Origin: Actinoplanes missouriensis 431
Lineage (GTDB): Bacteria > Actinomycetota > Actinomycetes > Mycobacteriales > Micromonosporaceae
Direction of reading: 5' to 3'
Assembly (NCBI RefSeq): GCF_000284295.1
Contig: NC_017093.1
Coordinates: forward strand, 4,774,001 to 4,838,000
Length of the DNA: 64,000 nucleotides
The notes beneath the pieces were generated by a model. It was not told where the DNA came from. It saw only the letters and a list, made by a program, of their open reading frames with translations, and made no database searches. The first letter of the stretch is position 1. Each line of letters opens with the position of its first letter. Below, in pieces: positions 1 through 10,741 of the stretch. Made by a program: the position numbers and the translations under genes.

Positions 1-1
1 G

Positions 2-261
2 CTACGTGCGCTCACCGAGGCCGGACTGGTTCGCCGGATCCAGCCCACCGGTGCGAACGCCCGCTATGAGGTGCGAGTAGGCGACAACCACCATCACGTG
101 GTGTGCCGCTCCTGCGGAGCGATCGCGGACGTCGACTGTGCGGTCGGCCACGCCCCCTGTCTCACCGCGTCGAACGATCACGGGTTCGTGGTCGACGAGG
201 CGGAGGTCGTCTACTGGGGCGTCTGCCCCGACTGTTCGAGCAGAAAACCGGAAGGAAACAC

Positions 262-265
<4 letters not shown>
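2..265 (+). CDS. furA: Fur family transcriptional regulator (FurA-like), C-terminal part
   Basis: The open frame enters from the left edge, so the N-terminal DNA-binding part lies outside the window. The visible 87 residues carry the Fur dimerisation/metal region: a HHH cluster (DNHHHVVC), a CRSCG pair and a CPDC pair, which together form the metal-binding cysteine and histidine sites of this family. The stop TGA overlaps the katG start (ATGA at 262-265), the usual actinobacterial furA-katG arrangement in which FurA represses katG until peroxide oxidises it. The family call rests on these motifs and on the neighbour; the FurA paralogue assignment is inferred from katG. Confidence 0.9.
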
Positions 266-2496
<2,231 letters not shown>

Positions 2497-2509
2497 TCCT
2501 CCTGGTGTG

Positions 2510-2551
2510 AAAAGGCCCCGGCAGATGGTTGCGGATCTGCCGGGGCCTTTT
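2510..2551 (+). terminator. Rho-independent terminator after katG
   Basis: A perfect 16-bp stem (left arm 2510-2525, right arm 2536-2551) encloses a 10-base loop. The left arm starts AAAAGG and the right arm ends CCTTTT, so the hairpin is flanked by A and T tracts. It lies 14 bases after the katG stop. Confidence 0.92.
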
Positions 2552-2714
2552 TGGGGGGTACGGGCGACGCCGCCCCTCAACCGCGGATGACCCGTCCCCG
2601 AGAGGCCGCGCGATCATGTGCCGGGTCACGGCCACAGCGCGGCCGCCGGGACACGTCAGTGGTCAGGGTGGGGATCGTCCCGTTGGGGCCGGAGGGTTGT
2701 TGCTGCACTGTGGA

Positions 2715-2896
2715 CCAGCCGGTCGGCTGGTGCGGAGTGCAGTCGTGGCCGCCCTGACAACCAGCCGGTCCGGCCGGCGCGGAATGCTGTCGCCGCCGCA
2801 CTGACAACCAGCCGGTCCGGCCGGCGTGGAATGCTGTCGCGGCCGCGCTGACAACCAGCCGGTCCGGCTGGCGCACAGTGCGGTCCGAAGCGCGAG
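2715..2896. repeat. 47-bp tandem repeat, about 3 copies plus a degenerate copy
   Basis: Copies start at 2756, 2803 and 2850 with exact 47-base spacing. Each begins GACAACCAGCCGGTCCGG and runs through a GGAATGCTGTCG-like segment; a decayed copy precedes them at about 2715. No convincing gene is seen between the katG terminator and 3200: the frames there simply read through the repeats. A related CCAGCCGG-N-CCGGCCGG core recurs at 40.3 kb. Confidence 0.85.
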
Positions 2897-3079
2897 ATGA
2901 CAGCACTGGCGACCAGCTCACCGGGCCCGGCTGGTTCCCCGTGCACTTGCCGGCACGGCGCGACAGCACTCAGCACCAGCCCGCCCCGGCCTTTTCCACG
3001 ATCCACAACCAGCCGACCGCCGAGCCCGGACAGCCCTCAGCGACATGGCACAGCGCACCCGAAATCCACACGCTCCGAC

Positions 3080-3198
3080 GGCGCCATAGGGAGTAGAGGC
3101 GCCGTGGGGAGCTAAGGCGCCGTGGGGAGCTAAGGCGCCGTGGGGAGCTAAGGCGCCGTGGGGAGCTAAGGCGCCGCGGGGAGCTGAGGCGCGGTGGG
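3080..3198. repeat. 18-bp tandem repeat, about 6.5 copies
   Basis: Unit GGCGCCGTGGGGAGCTAA. Four identical copies lie at 3098-3169, with variant copies at 3080-3097 and 3170-3187 and a partial one to 3198. The array abuts the 3' end of the MalY-like gene that is read leftward from 4307. Confidence 0.9.
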
Positions 3199-3200
3199 CT

Positions 3201-4307
3201 TCAGCGGGAGCGTGAACTGGTCACGACACGAGACACCCTGGTCAGGATCTCGGTCAGGATCTCGGGACTTGTCGCGAAGTTGATGCGCACATAAGCACCC
3301 GTCTCCGGACTGAAGTCAGCCCCCCGGCCGAGCCGCACCCGCGCCCTCTCCTCCAGCACGCCGGCCGGGTCCGGCCCGAGTTCCGGGAAGCGCAGCCACG
3401 CCAGATATGTCCCCTCGGGTTCCCGGTACCCGGTGTCCCCCGGCAACGTGGCGGCCCACCGGGTGACCTGATCACGGTTGGCGGTGAGCACCGACATCAA
3501 CCCGTCCAGCCAGTCGTCCGCCTCCCTCCAGGCGGCCACTGTCGCGACCCGTCCCAGCGTGCTCGGCTGTCCGAAATAGTCCAGTGGGAAACGGTCCAGC
3601 GCGTCCCACACCGCGGCCGGTCCGATGTGCGCGACCGCGCAGCGCAACCCGGCGATGTTGAACGCCTTCGTCGCCGACGTCGCGGTGATCGTGCGGGCGG
3701 CCGCGTCGGGACTCACCGACGCGAACGGGACATGGCGGTGCCCCGCGTAGACGAGATCGGCGTGGATCTCGTCGGACAGCACGGTCACGTCGTGCTCCTG
3801 CGCGGCGGAGGCGAACGCGGCGAGCTCGTCGGCAGGGAACACCCGACCGGTCGGGTTGTGCGGATTCACCAGCAGGAACAGCCGGCAGCCGGCGAGGTCG
3901 CCCGGTGACGAGACGGGCACGATGCGACGGCCCGCGCGGGTGATGCTGGCCAGGAACGGCGGATAGTTCGGCAGCTGGACACCGATCCCGTCACCGGGCG
4001 ACGTCACCGTCTCGATCATCACCTGCAGGATCTGGATCAGGTCGGTGAACACCCTGGTCCGGTCGTGGGAGGGTGTCCAGCCGTGCCGGGTCGCCATCCG
4101 CGACGTGAACGCGGCCACCACCGGATCACCGCCGGGCCAGTGCGGATACCCGTGGTCGGTGACCTCGTGCAGCCGCCGGCGGATGACCGGCGCGACGGGG
4201 AAGTCCATGTCGGCCACCCAGGCGCCGAGCGTGCCGGGGTCCAGGGCGCCCCACTTCACCCCGTACCCTGATCGAAGCCTTTGAATGTCGACGTCGAACG
4301 CGGTCAC
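3201..4307 (-). CDS. MalY/PatB-type PLP-dependent aminotransferase / C-S lyase
   Basis: Fold-type I PLP enzyme (368 aa) of the class I/II aminotransferase group nearest to MalY/PatB cystathionine beta-lyases. N-terminal features include GYGVKWG and WVADMDFPVAP, the MalY hallmark. The PLP-contacting regions NPHNPTGR and LSDEIHADL are present, and the Schiff-base lysine lies in SATKAFNIAGLR. The GTG start (4305-4307) overlaps the stop of the DinB-like gene by 4 bases, so the two are co-transcribed. The substrate is not evident; C-S lyase or aminotransferase activity are both possible. Confidence 0.88.
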   Translation of the reverse strand: MTAFDVDIQRLRSGYGVKWGALDPGTLGAWVADMDFPVAPVIRRRLHEVTDHGYPHWPGGDPVVAAFTSRMATRHGWTPSHDRTRVFTDLIQILQVMIETVTSPGDGIGVQLPNYPPFLASITRAGRRIVPVSSPGDLAGCRLFLLVNPHNPTGRVFPADELAAFASAAQEHDVTVLSDEIHADLVYAGHRHVPFASVSPDAAARTITATSATKAFNIAGLRCAVAHIGPAAVWDALDRFPLDYFGQPSTLGRVATVAAWREADDWLDGLMSVLTANRDQVTRWAATLPGDTGYREPEGTYLAWLRFPELGPDPAGVLEERARVRLGRGADFSPETGAYVRINFATSPEILTEILTRVSRVVTSSRSR

Positions 4308-4771
4308 GGCCGGGCCTGCGCAAGGATCGCGTCCCGCATGATCTCCATCTGCCCGTGATGCTGGGCGAGTTCCTCGTAGACGTGGAGCAGCGCGGCGCCC
4401 CGGTTCAGCTCGCGGTCCGGACCTTGGAAAGACCCTGGTGGTTGCGCTCGCAGCGACGCCTGCGGCTCGGCGGCGCGCACGTCCGAGGCAAGCCGTTCCC
4501 GTACGGCTGAGACTTCCGCGAGCAGCGGCTCCACCGGCCCGGCGGCGGTGAACTCGGCGTCGCGATCCCGGACCACCGCACGTCCGGCGACGAGGACGCC
4601 GGCCCAGTAGTCGACGACCCCCACGCAGTGGGTGAGCAGCGCGTAGGGCGTGTTCGCGCCGGGCAGCGCGGGCCGCGAGTTGGCGAGTTCGTCCCCGAGC
4701 CCGGCGACGATGCCGGCCATCCCGTCGAGCGCCCGCCCGGCGAAGTACAGATAGTCATCCTTGGATATCAC
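4304..4771 (-). CDS. DinB-fold protein (DUF664 / mycothiol-dependent enzyme type)
   Basis: About 155 aa, a four-helix DinB/DUF664-type protein. The pattern is a His in LTHCVGVVDYW and a C-terminal HVYEELAQHHGQME, which would supply the metal-binding histidines of the fold. In actinobacteria many members use mycothiol, but the activity here is unknown. A start at ATG 4786 is possible; GTG 4771 is preferred because AGGAGG sits 6 bases upstream of it, inside the longer frame. First gene of an operon with the MalY-like enzyme, divergent from the CGNR regulator. Confidence 0.8.
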   Translation of the reverse strand: MISKDDYLYFAGRALDGMAGIVAGLGDELANSRPALPGANTPYALLTHCVGVVDYWAGVLVAGRAVVRDRDAEFTAAGPVEPLLAEVSAVRERLASDVRAAEPQASLRAQPPGSFQGPDRELNRGAALLHVYEELAQHHGQMEIMRDAILAQARP

Positions 4772-4784
4772 GGCACGCCTCCTC

Positions 4785-4815
4785 ATCGCGTCACCGCCTT
4801 AGCCGGTGACGCGAT
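4785..4815. promoter_or_regulatory. Perfect 12-bp inverted repeat between divergent genes
   Basis: Arms ATCGCGTCACCG (4785-4796) and CGGTGACGCGAT (4804-4815) are separated by 7 bases. A second GTCACC...GGTGAC pair follows at about 4834-4855. The location, between the DinB operon and the CGNR regulator gene, suits an operator for the regulator; this is inferred. Confidence 0.55.
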
Positions 4816-4855
4816 GACCTTGCTGGATGACGGCGTCACCTGTCAAGGTGGTGAC

Positions 4856-5410
4856 GTGGAGTTCGTATTCGTCAGCGGCAACCCGGCGCTCGACCTGCTC
4901 GGCACCCTCAAATGGCGGCGGACCGCACCCGAGGAAGGGCTCGCCGAGCCGGCCGACGCGGCCCGGTGGGCGGTCGAGGCGGGGCTGCTCAGCGCAGCGC
5001 CGGCGGCCGGGCGGGACGACCTCGACCGGATCCGCGAGCTACGGGAGGTCACGTATCGCCTGGTGCACGCGACCCTTGGCGGGTCGGGGTGGGACGGTGC
5101 TGACCTGCGTACCCTCAATGCGGCCGCCGCCGGATCGCCCACGTCTCTCACCCTCGGGTCGCGGGGCGCGCAGCGCACCGGCGGCCTCGGCGCCGCCACC
5201 GCCGAGGTCGCCCGCGCCGCCGTCGTGCTGCTCGGCGAGATGGCCGGTGAGACGCCGCCGCGCGTGCGCGAATGCGAGAGGCAGGCGTGCACGCGGCTGT
5301 TCATCGACCGGTCGCGGGGCGGCACCCGGTCCTGGTGCGGCATGGCCGAGTGCGGGAACAGGGTGAAAGCTCGCGAGTACCGCGCCCGCAAAGCCGCCAC
5401 CAGCACCTGA
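4856..5410 (+). CDS. CGNR zinc-finger / ABATE domain regulator
   Basis: 184 aa. The N-terminal half has the ABATE stress-sensing pattern (FVSGNPALDLLGT), and the C-terminal CGNR zinc finger reads C-x4-C(TRLFIDRS), then a CGMAECGNRVKAREYRAR tail. Such proteins are putative DNA-binding regulators. The frame is open far upstream; GTG 4856, preceded by AAGGTGG, is chosen, and ATG 4814 is an alternative that would overlap the palindrome. Divergent from the DinB/MalY operon, which it may control. Confidence 0.85.
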   Translation: MEFVFVSGNPALDLLGTLKWRRTAPEEGLAEPADAARWAVEAGLLSAAPAAGRDDLDRIRELREVTYRLVHATLGGSGWDGADLRTLNAAAAGSPTSLTLGSRGAQRTGGLGAATAEVARAAVVLLGEMAGETPPRVRECERQACTRLFIDRSRGGTRSWCGMAECGNRVKAREYRARKAATST

Positions 5411-5435
5411 CGGCCGTGACCGGAAACGACCGGTG

Positions 5436-5912
5436 TCACATCCGCGCGGCCGCTGCCTTGATCGCCTCCCGGATCCGGGGATAGGTGCCGCAGCGGCACA
5501 CGTTGCGAATCGTGTCCAGGTCCGCCTCGGTGATCTCCCGGCCCTCCGCGGCGACCCGTCGGACCAGCGCCACCGCCGCCATGATCTGGCCGGGCTGGCA
5601 GTACCCGCACTGCACCACGTCAGAATCGAGCCATGCCTGCTGCATCGGATGCAGTTCGGCGCCGGCGGTCGCGGCGAGACCCTCGATGGTGACCACCTCG
5701 TCGTCCGGCCCCAGCGCCGAGACCGGGATCGCACAGGGCGTCACGGCTTCTCCGTTCAGGTGGCTGGTGCAGGCCCGGCAGACGGTGATGCCGCAGCCGT
5801 ACTTCGGGCCGGTGATGCCGAGGATGTCGCGCAGCACCCAGAGCAGGCGCACGTCGTCGGCGACGTCCACGGTGACCGTCGTCCCGTTGACCCGGAAGGT
5901 GTGCTCAGGCAT
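5436..5912 (-). CDS. oxiA: 2Fe-2S subunit of molybdenum hydroxylase (OxiA / isoquinoline 1-oxidoreductase alpha type)
   Basis: 158 aa iron-sulfur subunit. The plant-type ferredoxin cluster is seen as YGCGITVCRACTSHLNG with a fourth Cys in VTPC, and the second helical cluster as QCGYCQPGQ and CRCGTYPRI. It passes electrons from the molybdopterin subunit. Start ATG 5912 lies inside the 3' end of the large-subunit gene (8-base overlap), so the pair is coupled. Last gene of the lcp-lcp-oxi operon. In rubber-degrading Streptomyces and Gordonia, oxiAB homologues accompany lcp and are thought to oxidise the aldehydes released by Lcp. Confidence 0.9.
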   Translation of the reverse strand: MPEHTFRVNGTTVTVDVADDVRLLWVLRDILGITGPKYGCGITVCRACTSHLNGEAVTPCAIPVSALGPDDEVVTIEGLAATAGAELHPMQQAWLDSDVVQCGYCQPGQIMAAVALVRRVAAEGREITEADLDTIRNVCRCGTYPRIREAIKAAAARM

Positions 5913-8133
5913 GGAAACCCCTGACAGAAGGCGACGCCGGGATCGGCGGGACGGTGGGCTTCGGCGTGAACGACAGCGTCCCGTGGTTGATCGGGAACGA
6001 CGTGGGCATCGTCCCGGCCGCCCGGCCGTAGGCGCAGGCCACCGCCGCCATCGACGCGGCGACGCCCAGCTCACCCGCGCCGCCGGGCTGGTCCGACGTC
6101 GGCGGCATGACGATGACCCGCAGGTCGGGCGGGGTGTTCCACTGCCGGGTGTAGAAGTAGTTGTCCCAGCTCGCCTCCAGGAAGTAGCCGTCACGAAGAT
6201 GCAGGCTGGAGGTCAGGGCGAGCGCGATGCCGTCCATCGCACAGCCCATCATCTGCGCCTCGAGCCCGCGCGGGTTGACCGCGAGCCCGACGTCCACGGC
6301 GAAGACCACCTTGGTGACCCGCGGACCGCCGACGCCGTCACGGATCGGCCGGTTCACCGTGGACGGCCGGCAGTCGATCTCCACGAGGCAGGCGCTGACC
6401 CCCTTGTACTCGGAGTGGAACGCGATGCCCTGCGCGGTGCCGGCCGGCATGGACCGGCCCCACTCCCCCGCCTCGGCGGCCGCCCGCAGCACGGCCCGGG
6501 CACGCTCGTCGCGCAGGAAGTCCCGTCTCATCTCGAACGGGTCCTTCCCCATCCGGGACGCCAGCTGGTCGATCATCAGCTCCCGCGCGCAGGTGGTGTC
6601 CGGGGAGTAGACGTTGCGCATGCTGCCGGTGTTGAACCCCTTCCCGGTCTCGGCGAGCAGCCGGGTGTGCACCCCGAACCGGTACGGCGACGTGTGGCTG
6701 AACTGGAAGAACGTCTGCGCGAACGCGGCGTCGCCGATCGGCAGTTGCGCGGCCATCGCGGTGAGCAGCTCACCCAGTCCGTGCCCGAGATCGGTGGTCA
6801 CGCTGGTGTGCCGCTGTTCGAAGCCGAGAACCAGACCACCGGCGTACGCGATCCGGACCCGTGACGTGGCCATCGGATGGGTGCGGCCCTGGCGGGAGTC
6901 GTCGGCACGGTGCCACATCAGCTTGACCGGCTTGCCGATCTTCTGGGAGACCTCGGCCGCCTCCAGGGCGGCGTCGAAGAAGAGCTTGCGCCCGAACGAG
7001 CCACCACCCTCGGTGACGTGCACGGTCACCTTGCCGAGGGGCAGCCCGAGCTTGGCCGCGATGGTCTGCTGGGCCACGATCGGCGACTTCAGCGCGGACC
7101 AGATCTCGGCCCGGCCGGGCCGTACGTCGGCGACGGCGCAGTTCGTCTCCAGCGCGCTGTTGCTGCGGAAGTAGAAAGTGAACCTGCCCTCCACGACCGG
7201 GGTGAGCGGCCGCGGACCGAGCGGCAGTTCCGCGGCCGCCAGCTTCGCCAGCACACTCTGGTCGGACTGGCCCTCCACGGTGCCGGCCCGCCACGTGACC
7301 CGCAGGGCACGTACCGCGTCGATGCACTGACCGAACGTGTCGGCGCGGACCGCCACCCCGGTGGAGATCGTCACCACGTCGGTGACGCCGGGCATCGCGA
7401 GCACCTCGGCGAGGTTGGCGACCGGGCCCGGCTTGCCGTTGATGGTGGGCGGCCGGCACACCATCGTGGGTTTCGCGCCGGGGACGTCGAGGTCCATCGC
7501 GAACTTCTTGCGCCCGGTCACCGCGTCGCGGGCGTCGATGCGGTTCTGTGGCCGGCCGATGACGGTGAAGCTCTCCCTCGGGGCGAGCTCCACCGGCACG
7601 GACAGGGTTCGCGGGCTGGCCGCCTTGACGGCCAGCGCGCCGATGTCGACCCGGTGGCCTTCATCATCCGTGATCGCACCAGCATCGAGACGCAGAGCGG
7701 CCACCGGCGCATTCCACAGGGACGCCGCCGCCGCGAGCAGCCGCTGCCGGGCGACCGCCGCCGCCACCCGGATCGGCGTGTACGTCGCGATGGTGGTGTT
7801 CGACGCCCCGGTGAGCTGATTGAAGATCAGCTCGGGCCGGGCGTCCGCGAGGGTCACCCGGACCCGGTGCACGGGCACGGACAACTCCTCGGCGATCAGC
7901 ATGGCCGTCGAGGTGGTGATGCCCTGCCCCACTTCCGCGCGGGGCAGGGCGAACGACACGGTGCCGTCCGGGTTGACCTCGACCGAGATGAGTCCCGACG
8001 TCGGCAGCGCCGCCGCCGTCATGATGTCGTTCAGGTCCAGGATCTCGGTGACGTCCGCGTCGGCCCGGGTGGGCGCCGCGGTCACCAGGACCGGGCCGGC
8101 GAGAACGAATCCGAGGAAGCTGCGGCGTTTCAT
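5905..8133 (-). CDS. oxiB: Molybdopterin-binding aldehyde oxidoreductase large subunit (OxiB type)
   Basis: 742 aa large subunit of the xanthine dehydrogenase/isoquinoline 1-oxidoreductase beta class. Starts with a twin-arginine signal (KRRSFLGF followed by a hydrophobic stretch), as usual for periplasmic or exported members. Recognisable parts are PRAEVGQGITTSTAMLIAEE, GRPQNRIDARDAVTG, EGGGSFGRK, NTGSMRNVYSP and GGAGELGVAA near the C-terminus, where the base Glu is expected. The frame is open upstream to 9246; ATG 8133 is chosen because of the Tat motif and the 4-base overlap with the upstream lcp stop. Likely forms a complex with the 2Fe-2S subunit and oxidises oligo-isoprenoid aldehydes; that substrate is inferred from context. 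Confidence 0.9.
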   Translation of the reverse strand: MKRRSFLGFVLAGPVLVTAAPTRADADVTEILDLNDIMTAAALPTSGLISVEVNPDGTVSFALPRAEVGQGITTSTAMLIAEELSVPVHRVRVTLADARPELIFNQLTGASNTTIATYTPIRVAAAVARQRLLAAAASLWNAPVAALRLDAGAITDDEGHRVDIGALAVKAASPRTLSVPVELAPRESFTVIGRPQNRIDARDAVTGRKKFAMDLDVPGAKPTMVCRPPTINGKPGPVANLAEVLAMPGVTDVVTISTGVAVRADTFGQCIDAVRALRVTWRAGTVEGQSDQSVLAKLAAAELPLGPRPLTPVVEGRFTFYFRSNSALETNCAVADVRPGRAEIWSALKSPIVAQQTIAAKLGLPLGKVTVHVTEGGGSFGRKLFFDAALEAAEVSQKIGKPVKLMWHRADDSRQGRTHPMATSRVRIAYAGGLVLGFEQRHTSVTTDLGHGLGELLTAMAAQLPIGDAAFAQTFFQFSHTSPYRFGVHTRLLAETGKGFNTGSMRNVYSPDTTCARELMIDQLASRMGKDPFEMRRDFLRDERARAVLRAAAEAGEWGRSMPAGTAQGIAFHSEYKGVSACLVEIDCRPSTVNRPIRDGVGGPRVTKVVFAVDVGLAVNPRGLEAQMMGCAMDGIALALTSSLHLRDGYFLEASWDNYFYTRQWNTPPDLRVIVMPPTSDQPGGAGELGVAASMAAVACAYGRAAGTMPTSFPINHGTLSFTPKPTVPPIPASPSVRGFHA

Positions 8134-9350
8134 TCGGGCCGGTTGATGGTCGGGATCTCGATTTTGGTCTCCTGGCCTTTCGTGAGGAAGAAGAGGATGT
8201 ACTGGCGGGCCGCCTCGTCGATCACCCAGGCCGCCTCGGGGACCAGCGGCAGCGGGATCAGCCCTTCCCGGAATTTCACCAGCAGCGGCCACAGCCTCGC
8301 GATCAGCGGACCCCAGATCGGCTCGCGCTTGATGCCGTCCCAGTCCGAGACCTGATCGCCGACGAGGTACCGGGCCAGGGCGTTGACCAGCGGCCGGCTG
8401 ACGCTGCCGGGGCTGGTCTGCTCGGCGAGCTGGCCGAGCAGGATGTCGGTGAGTTCGACGCCCTCGCGGGTCGGGCCCATGTTCGGCGGCAGCACCTGAT
8501 CGGACTGGGCGTTGGCGGCGGCCCAGGTGGCCGGGATGTACTCGTCGCGCACCCCGAGCAGGTGCGCGGTCACCTGCCAGACGTGCAGGTAGGCCTGGGC
8601 GTCGGCGGCGGAGATCCGCACGTCCCACTCCCGCAGCTTGCGCATCGCGTACGTCGGAAGGGTGTGCCAGGTGACCAGGATGTCCTCCTGGCTGATGATC
8701 GGGCCCCACTGCCAGTGCGGTGACTGGGGCAGCAGGTGACGCACGGCGGCGTGGACCAGGCGGGTCTTGACCGCGTTGACGACGCAGTCGCCGTCCGGCC
8801 GGTACGCGTTCAGCGCCCCCACCGAGAAGCCGAGGAGGCTGGTCTTGGCGACCCGGTCCTCCATGTCGGCGCCGCCCTTGGAGTAGTAGACCGACCAGGC
8901 CTCCTTCGGGATGGCGGTGCTCAGCATGCCGCCGCCGACGCCGTTGAGCAGGTTCAGGTAGAGGCCGCGGGACTTGTTGAACTGCGCGGCCCGTTCCAGC
9001 TTCGCGGTGTCCGCCCAGGCCGGCAGCTGCCTCGCGTGCTCGATGAAGTCGACGAGATAGCCGGGCAGACCGGCCGGGAGCGGCTGGTCGTTGCGGGTCC
9101 AGTTCCACAGCAGCCGGTTCACCTCGGGCACCGCGCCGCTGTCCAGCAGCCGCGCGGAGACCGGGTCGGCCTCGGCGTCGAAGATGGTGCGCGGATCGGC
9201 GCCGGAGCCGCTGCCGGCGATCGAGCCGGTGGGCGACCATGTCCACGGGGAGACGTCACGGGACCAGGCGGGGGTGGCGAGCCCGAGTGCTCCGAAGGCG
9301 CCGAGTGCCCCGCCGGACATCAGCAGCTTGCGCCTACTCAGTTCCGACAT
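8130..9350 (-). CDS. lcp: Latex clearing protein (rubber oxygenase, DUF2236), second copy
   Basis: 406 aa haem-dependent oxygenase that cleaves poly(cis-1,4-isoprene). Begins with a Tat signal (SRRKLLMSGGALGAFGALG, then PAWS), so it is exported. The DUF2236/Lcp core is present: WTWSPTGSIAGSGSGADPR, AIPKEAW, and KTRLVHAAVRHLLPQSPHW, which holds the conserved Lys, Thr, Arg and the haem-ligating His region. The C-terminal IEIPTINRP matches the neighbour. The frame is open to 9563, but ATG 9350 with GAGAGGA upstream begins exactly at the Tat motif. It is 16 bases after the first lcp and overlaps oxiB by 4 bases. It is clearly diverged from the first copy, so product specificity may differ. Confidence 0.93.
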   Translation of the reverse strand: MSELSRRKLLMSGGALGAFGALGLATPAWSRDVSPWTWSPTGSIAGSGSGADPRTIFDAEADPVSARLLDSGAVPEVNRLLWNWTRNDQPLPAGLPGYLVDFIEHARQLPAWADTAKLERAAQFNKSRGLYLNLLNGVGGGMLSTAIPKEAWSVYYSKGGADMEDRVAKTSLLGFSVGALNAYRPDGDCVVNAVKTRLVHAAVRHLLPQSPHWQWGPIISQEDILVTWHTLPTYAMRKLREWDVRISAADAQAYLHVWQVTAHLLGVRDEYIPATWAAANAQSDQVLPPNMGPTREGVELTDILLGQLAEQTSPGSVSRPLVNALARYLVGDQVSDWDGIKREPIWGPLIARLWPLLVKFREGLIPLPLVPEAAWVIDEAARQYILFFLTKGQETKIEIPTINRPE

Positions 9351-9366
9351 TTCGCGAAAAATCCTC

Positions 9367-10581
9367 TCAGGTCGGACGGTTGGTGAGGGGGATCTCGATG
9401 CTGATCGGCTTCGCCTCGGACAGGAACAGCAGCGCCGCCTTGCGCAGGAACTCGTCGAACAGCCAATAGGCCTTCGGCGCGAGCGGGAACGGCAACAATC
9501 CTTCGCGTACGGCGATGAAGGGTCCCCAGGCGGTCCGGAGCAGCGGGTCCCAGACCAGCTCACGGGGGATCTTGAGCCAGCCGGCGACCTCGTCGCCGAG
9601 CATGAACCGGGTGAACGAGCCGAGGATGCCCTTGGTCAGCAGCCCACCGTCGATGCCCTTGCCGAGGTTGAGCAGGATGTCGGCGAGCTTGATGCCCTCC
9701 GGGGTCGGCCGCAGCACCGGGTCGAGCACCTGGGTGGCCTGCGAGTTCGCCTCGGCCCACGAGTTCGGGATGTACTCGTCGCGGACACCGAGCAGGTACG
9801 CGCCGACCTGCCAGGAGTGCAGGAATGCCTGGGACTCCGCCTCCGGGATCGGCACCTTCCAGTCGGTCAGCTTGCGCATGACCGTGGTGGGCAGGCTGTG
9901 CCAGGTGACCATGATGTCCCGCTGACTGATCGGGATGTCCTCCTCGGCCACCTGCGTCCAGTACGGGGACTGCGGCAGCAGGTGGCGGACGGCCGCGTGG
10001 ACGAGCCGGGTCTTGACCGCTGTCACGATCATCTCGCCGTCGGGCCGGTAGGCGTTGACGGCGCCGATGTCGTACCCCAGTTTGGCGGTCTTGGAAATGC
10101 GGTCCTTCATGTCCGCGCCGCCCTGGGAGTAGTAGACGGCCAGGGCCTCCTTCGGGATGACGGTGCTCATCATGCCGCTGGCGAGTCCGTAGAGGACGCC
10201 GAGGTAGAGCCCGCGCTTTTCGTTGAAGTCCACGGCCAGGTCGAGTTTGGCCTGGTCGGCCCAGGGCGGGAGCTGGCGGGCGCGTTCCATGAACGCGTGC
10301 AGGTCGGCAGGCAGCCCGGCGGGGAGCGGCTGGCCGTTCTTCTTCCAGGTGCGCAGCAGCGTGTTGACCATCGGCACGTCGCCGCGGTCGATCAGCGAGG
10401 CGACGAGCGGGTCGGCCTCTTCGTCCCAGACCCATCGCGGGTCGGCGCCCACGCCCGCACCGGCGACCGAGCCCTGCGGCGACCACGTCCACGCCTTTGC
10501 CGGTGTCGCGACGCTCAGCGCGCCGAGCGCGCCCAGCGCTCCGCCCGCCCTCAACATGTTTCGTCTGCTCAGAGGTTCCAT
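9367..10581 (-). CDS. lcp: Latex clearing protein (rubber oxygenase, DUF2236), first copy
   Basis: 404 aa Tat-exported oxygenase (SRRNMLRAGGALGALGALS, cleavage near AKAWTW). It closely matches my memory of the Streptomyces K30-type Lcp along its length: WTWSPQGSVAGAGVGADPRW, RGLYLGVLYGLASGMMST, AVKTRLVHAAVRHLLPQSPYW, RDEYIP and IEIPLTNRP. Cleaves polyisoprene to oligomers with aldehyde and ketone ends. ATG 10581 (not the in-frame 10641) begins the Tat signal. First gene of the operon read leftward; its promoter region carries repeated TGATAC boxes and is shared with a divergent TetR gene. Confidence 0.95.
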   Translation of the reverse strand: MEPLSRRNMLRAGGALGALGALSVATPAKAWTWSPQGSVAGAGVGADPRWVWDEEADPLVASLIDRGDVPMVNTLLRTWKKNGQPLPAGLPADLHAFMERARQLPPWADQAKLDLAVDFNEKRGLYLGVLYGLASGMMSTVIPKEALAVYYSQGGADMKDRISKTAKLGYDIGAVNAYRPDGEMIVTAVKTRLVHAAVRHLLPQSPYWTQVAEEDIPISQRDIMVTWHSLPTTVMRKLTDWKVPIPEAESQAFLHSWQVGAYLLGVRDEYIPNSWAEANSQATQVLDPVLRPTPEGIKLADILLNLGKGIDGGLLTKGILGSFTRFMLGDEVAGWLKIPRELVWDPLLRTAWGPFIAVREGLLPFPLAPKAYWLFDEFLRKAALLFLSEAKPISIEIPLTNRPT

Positions 10582-10590
10582 GGGCCCTCC

Positions 10591-10728
10591 TGATACGGCT
10601 CCTGATACGGTGGTACACCAAGTGCCTTGATGTATCAGCATGAGACCATGGCGTGACGGCTATCACAAGCTTCGATGTCAAGTTTGTCGATTGCTGATAC
10701 GCTGATACAACTTCGCTTCTGATGTATC
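10591..10728. promoter_or_regulatory. Cluster of TGATAC/GTATCA boxes, putative TetR (LcpR-like) operators
   Basis: TGATAC occurs at 10591-10596, 10603-10608, 10695-10700 and 10703-10708; the inverse GTATCA is at 10632-10637 and GTATC at 10724-10728. The pairs lie 12 and 8 bases apart. All fall in the 160-base gap between lcp and the divergent TetR gene, so they are the obvious candidate operator sites. No binding has been shown. Confidence 0.65.
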
Positions 10729-10741
10729 TCGGGGGCCGCTC

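Noticed and set aside
2715..2896. Possible CRISPR array
   Set aside because: Whole 47-bp units repeat with no unique spacers, so it is an ordinary tandem repeat; the same holds for the arrays at 15.9, 40.3 and 57.0 kb.
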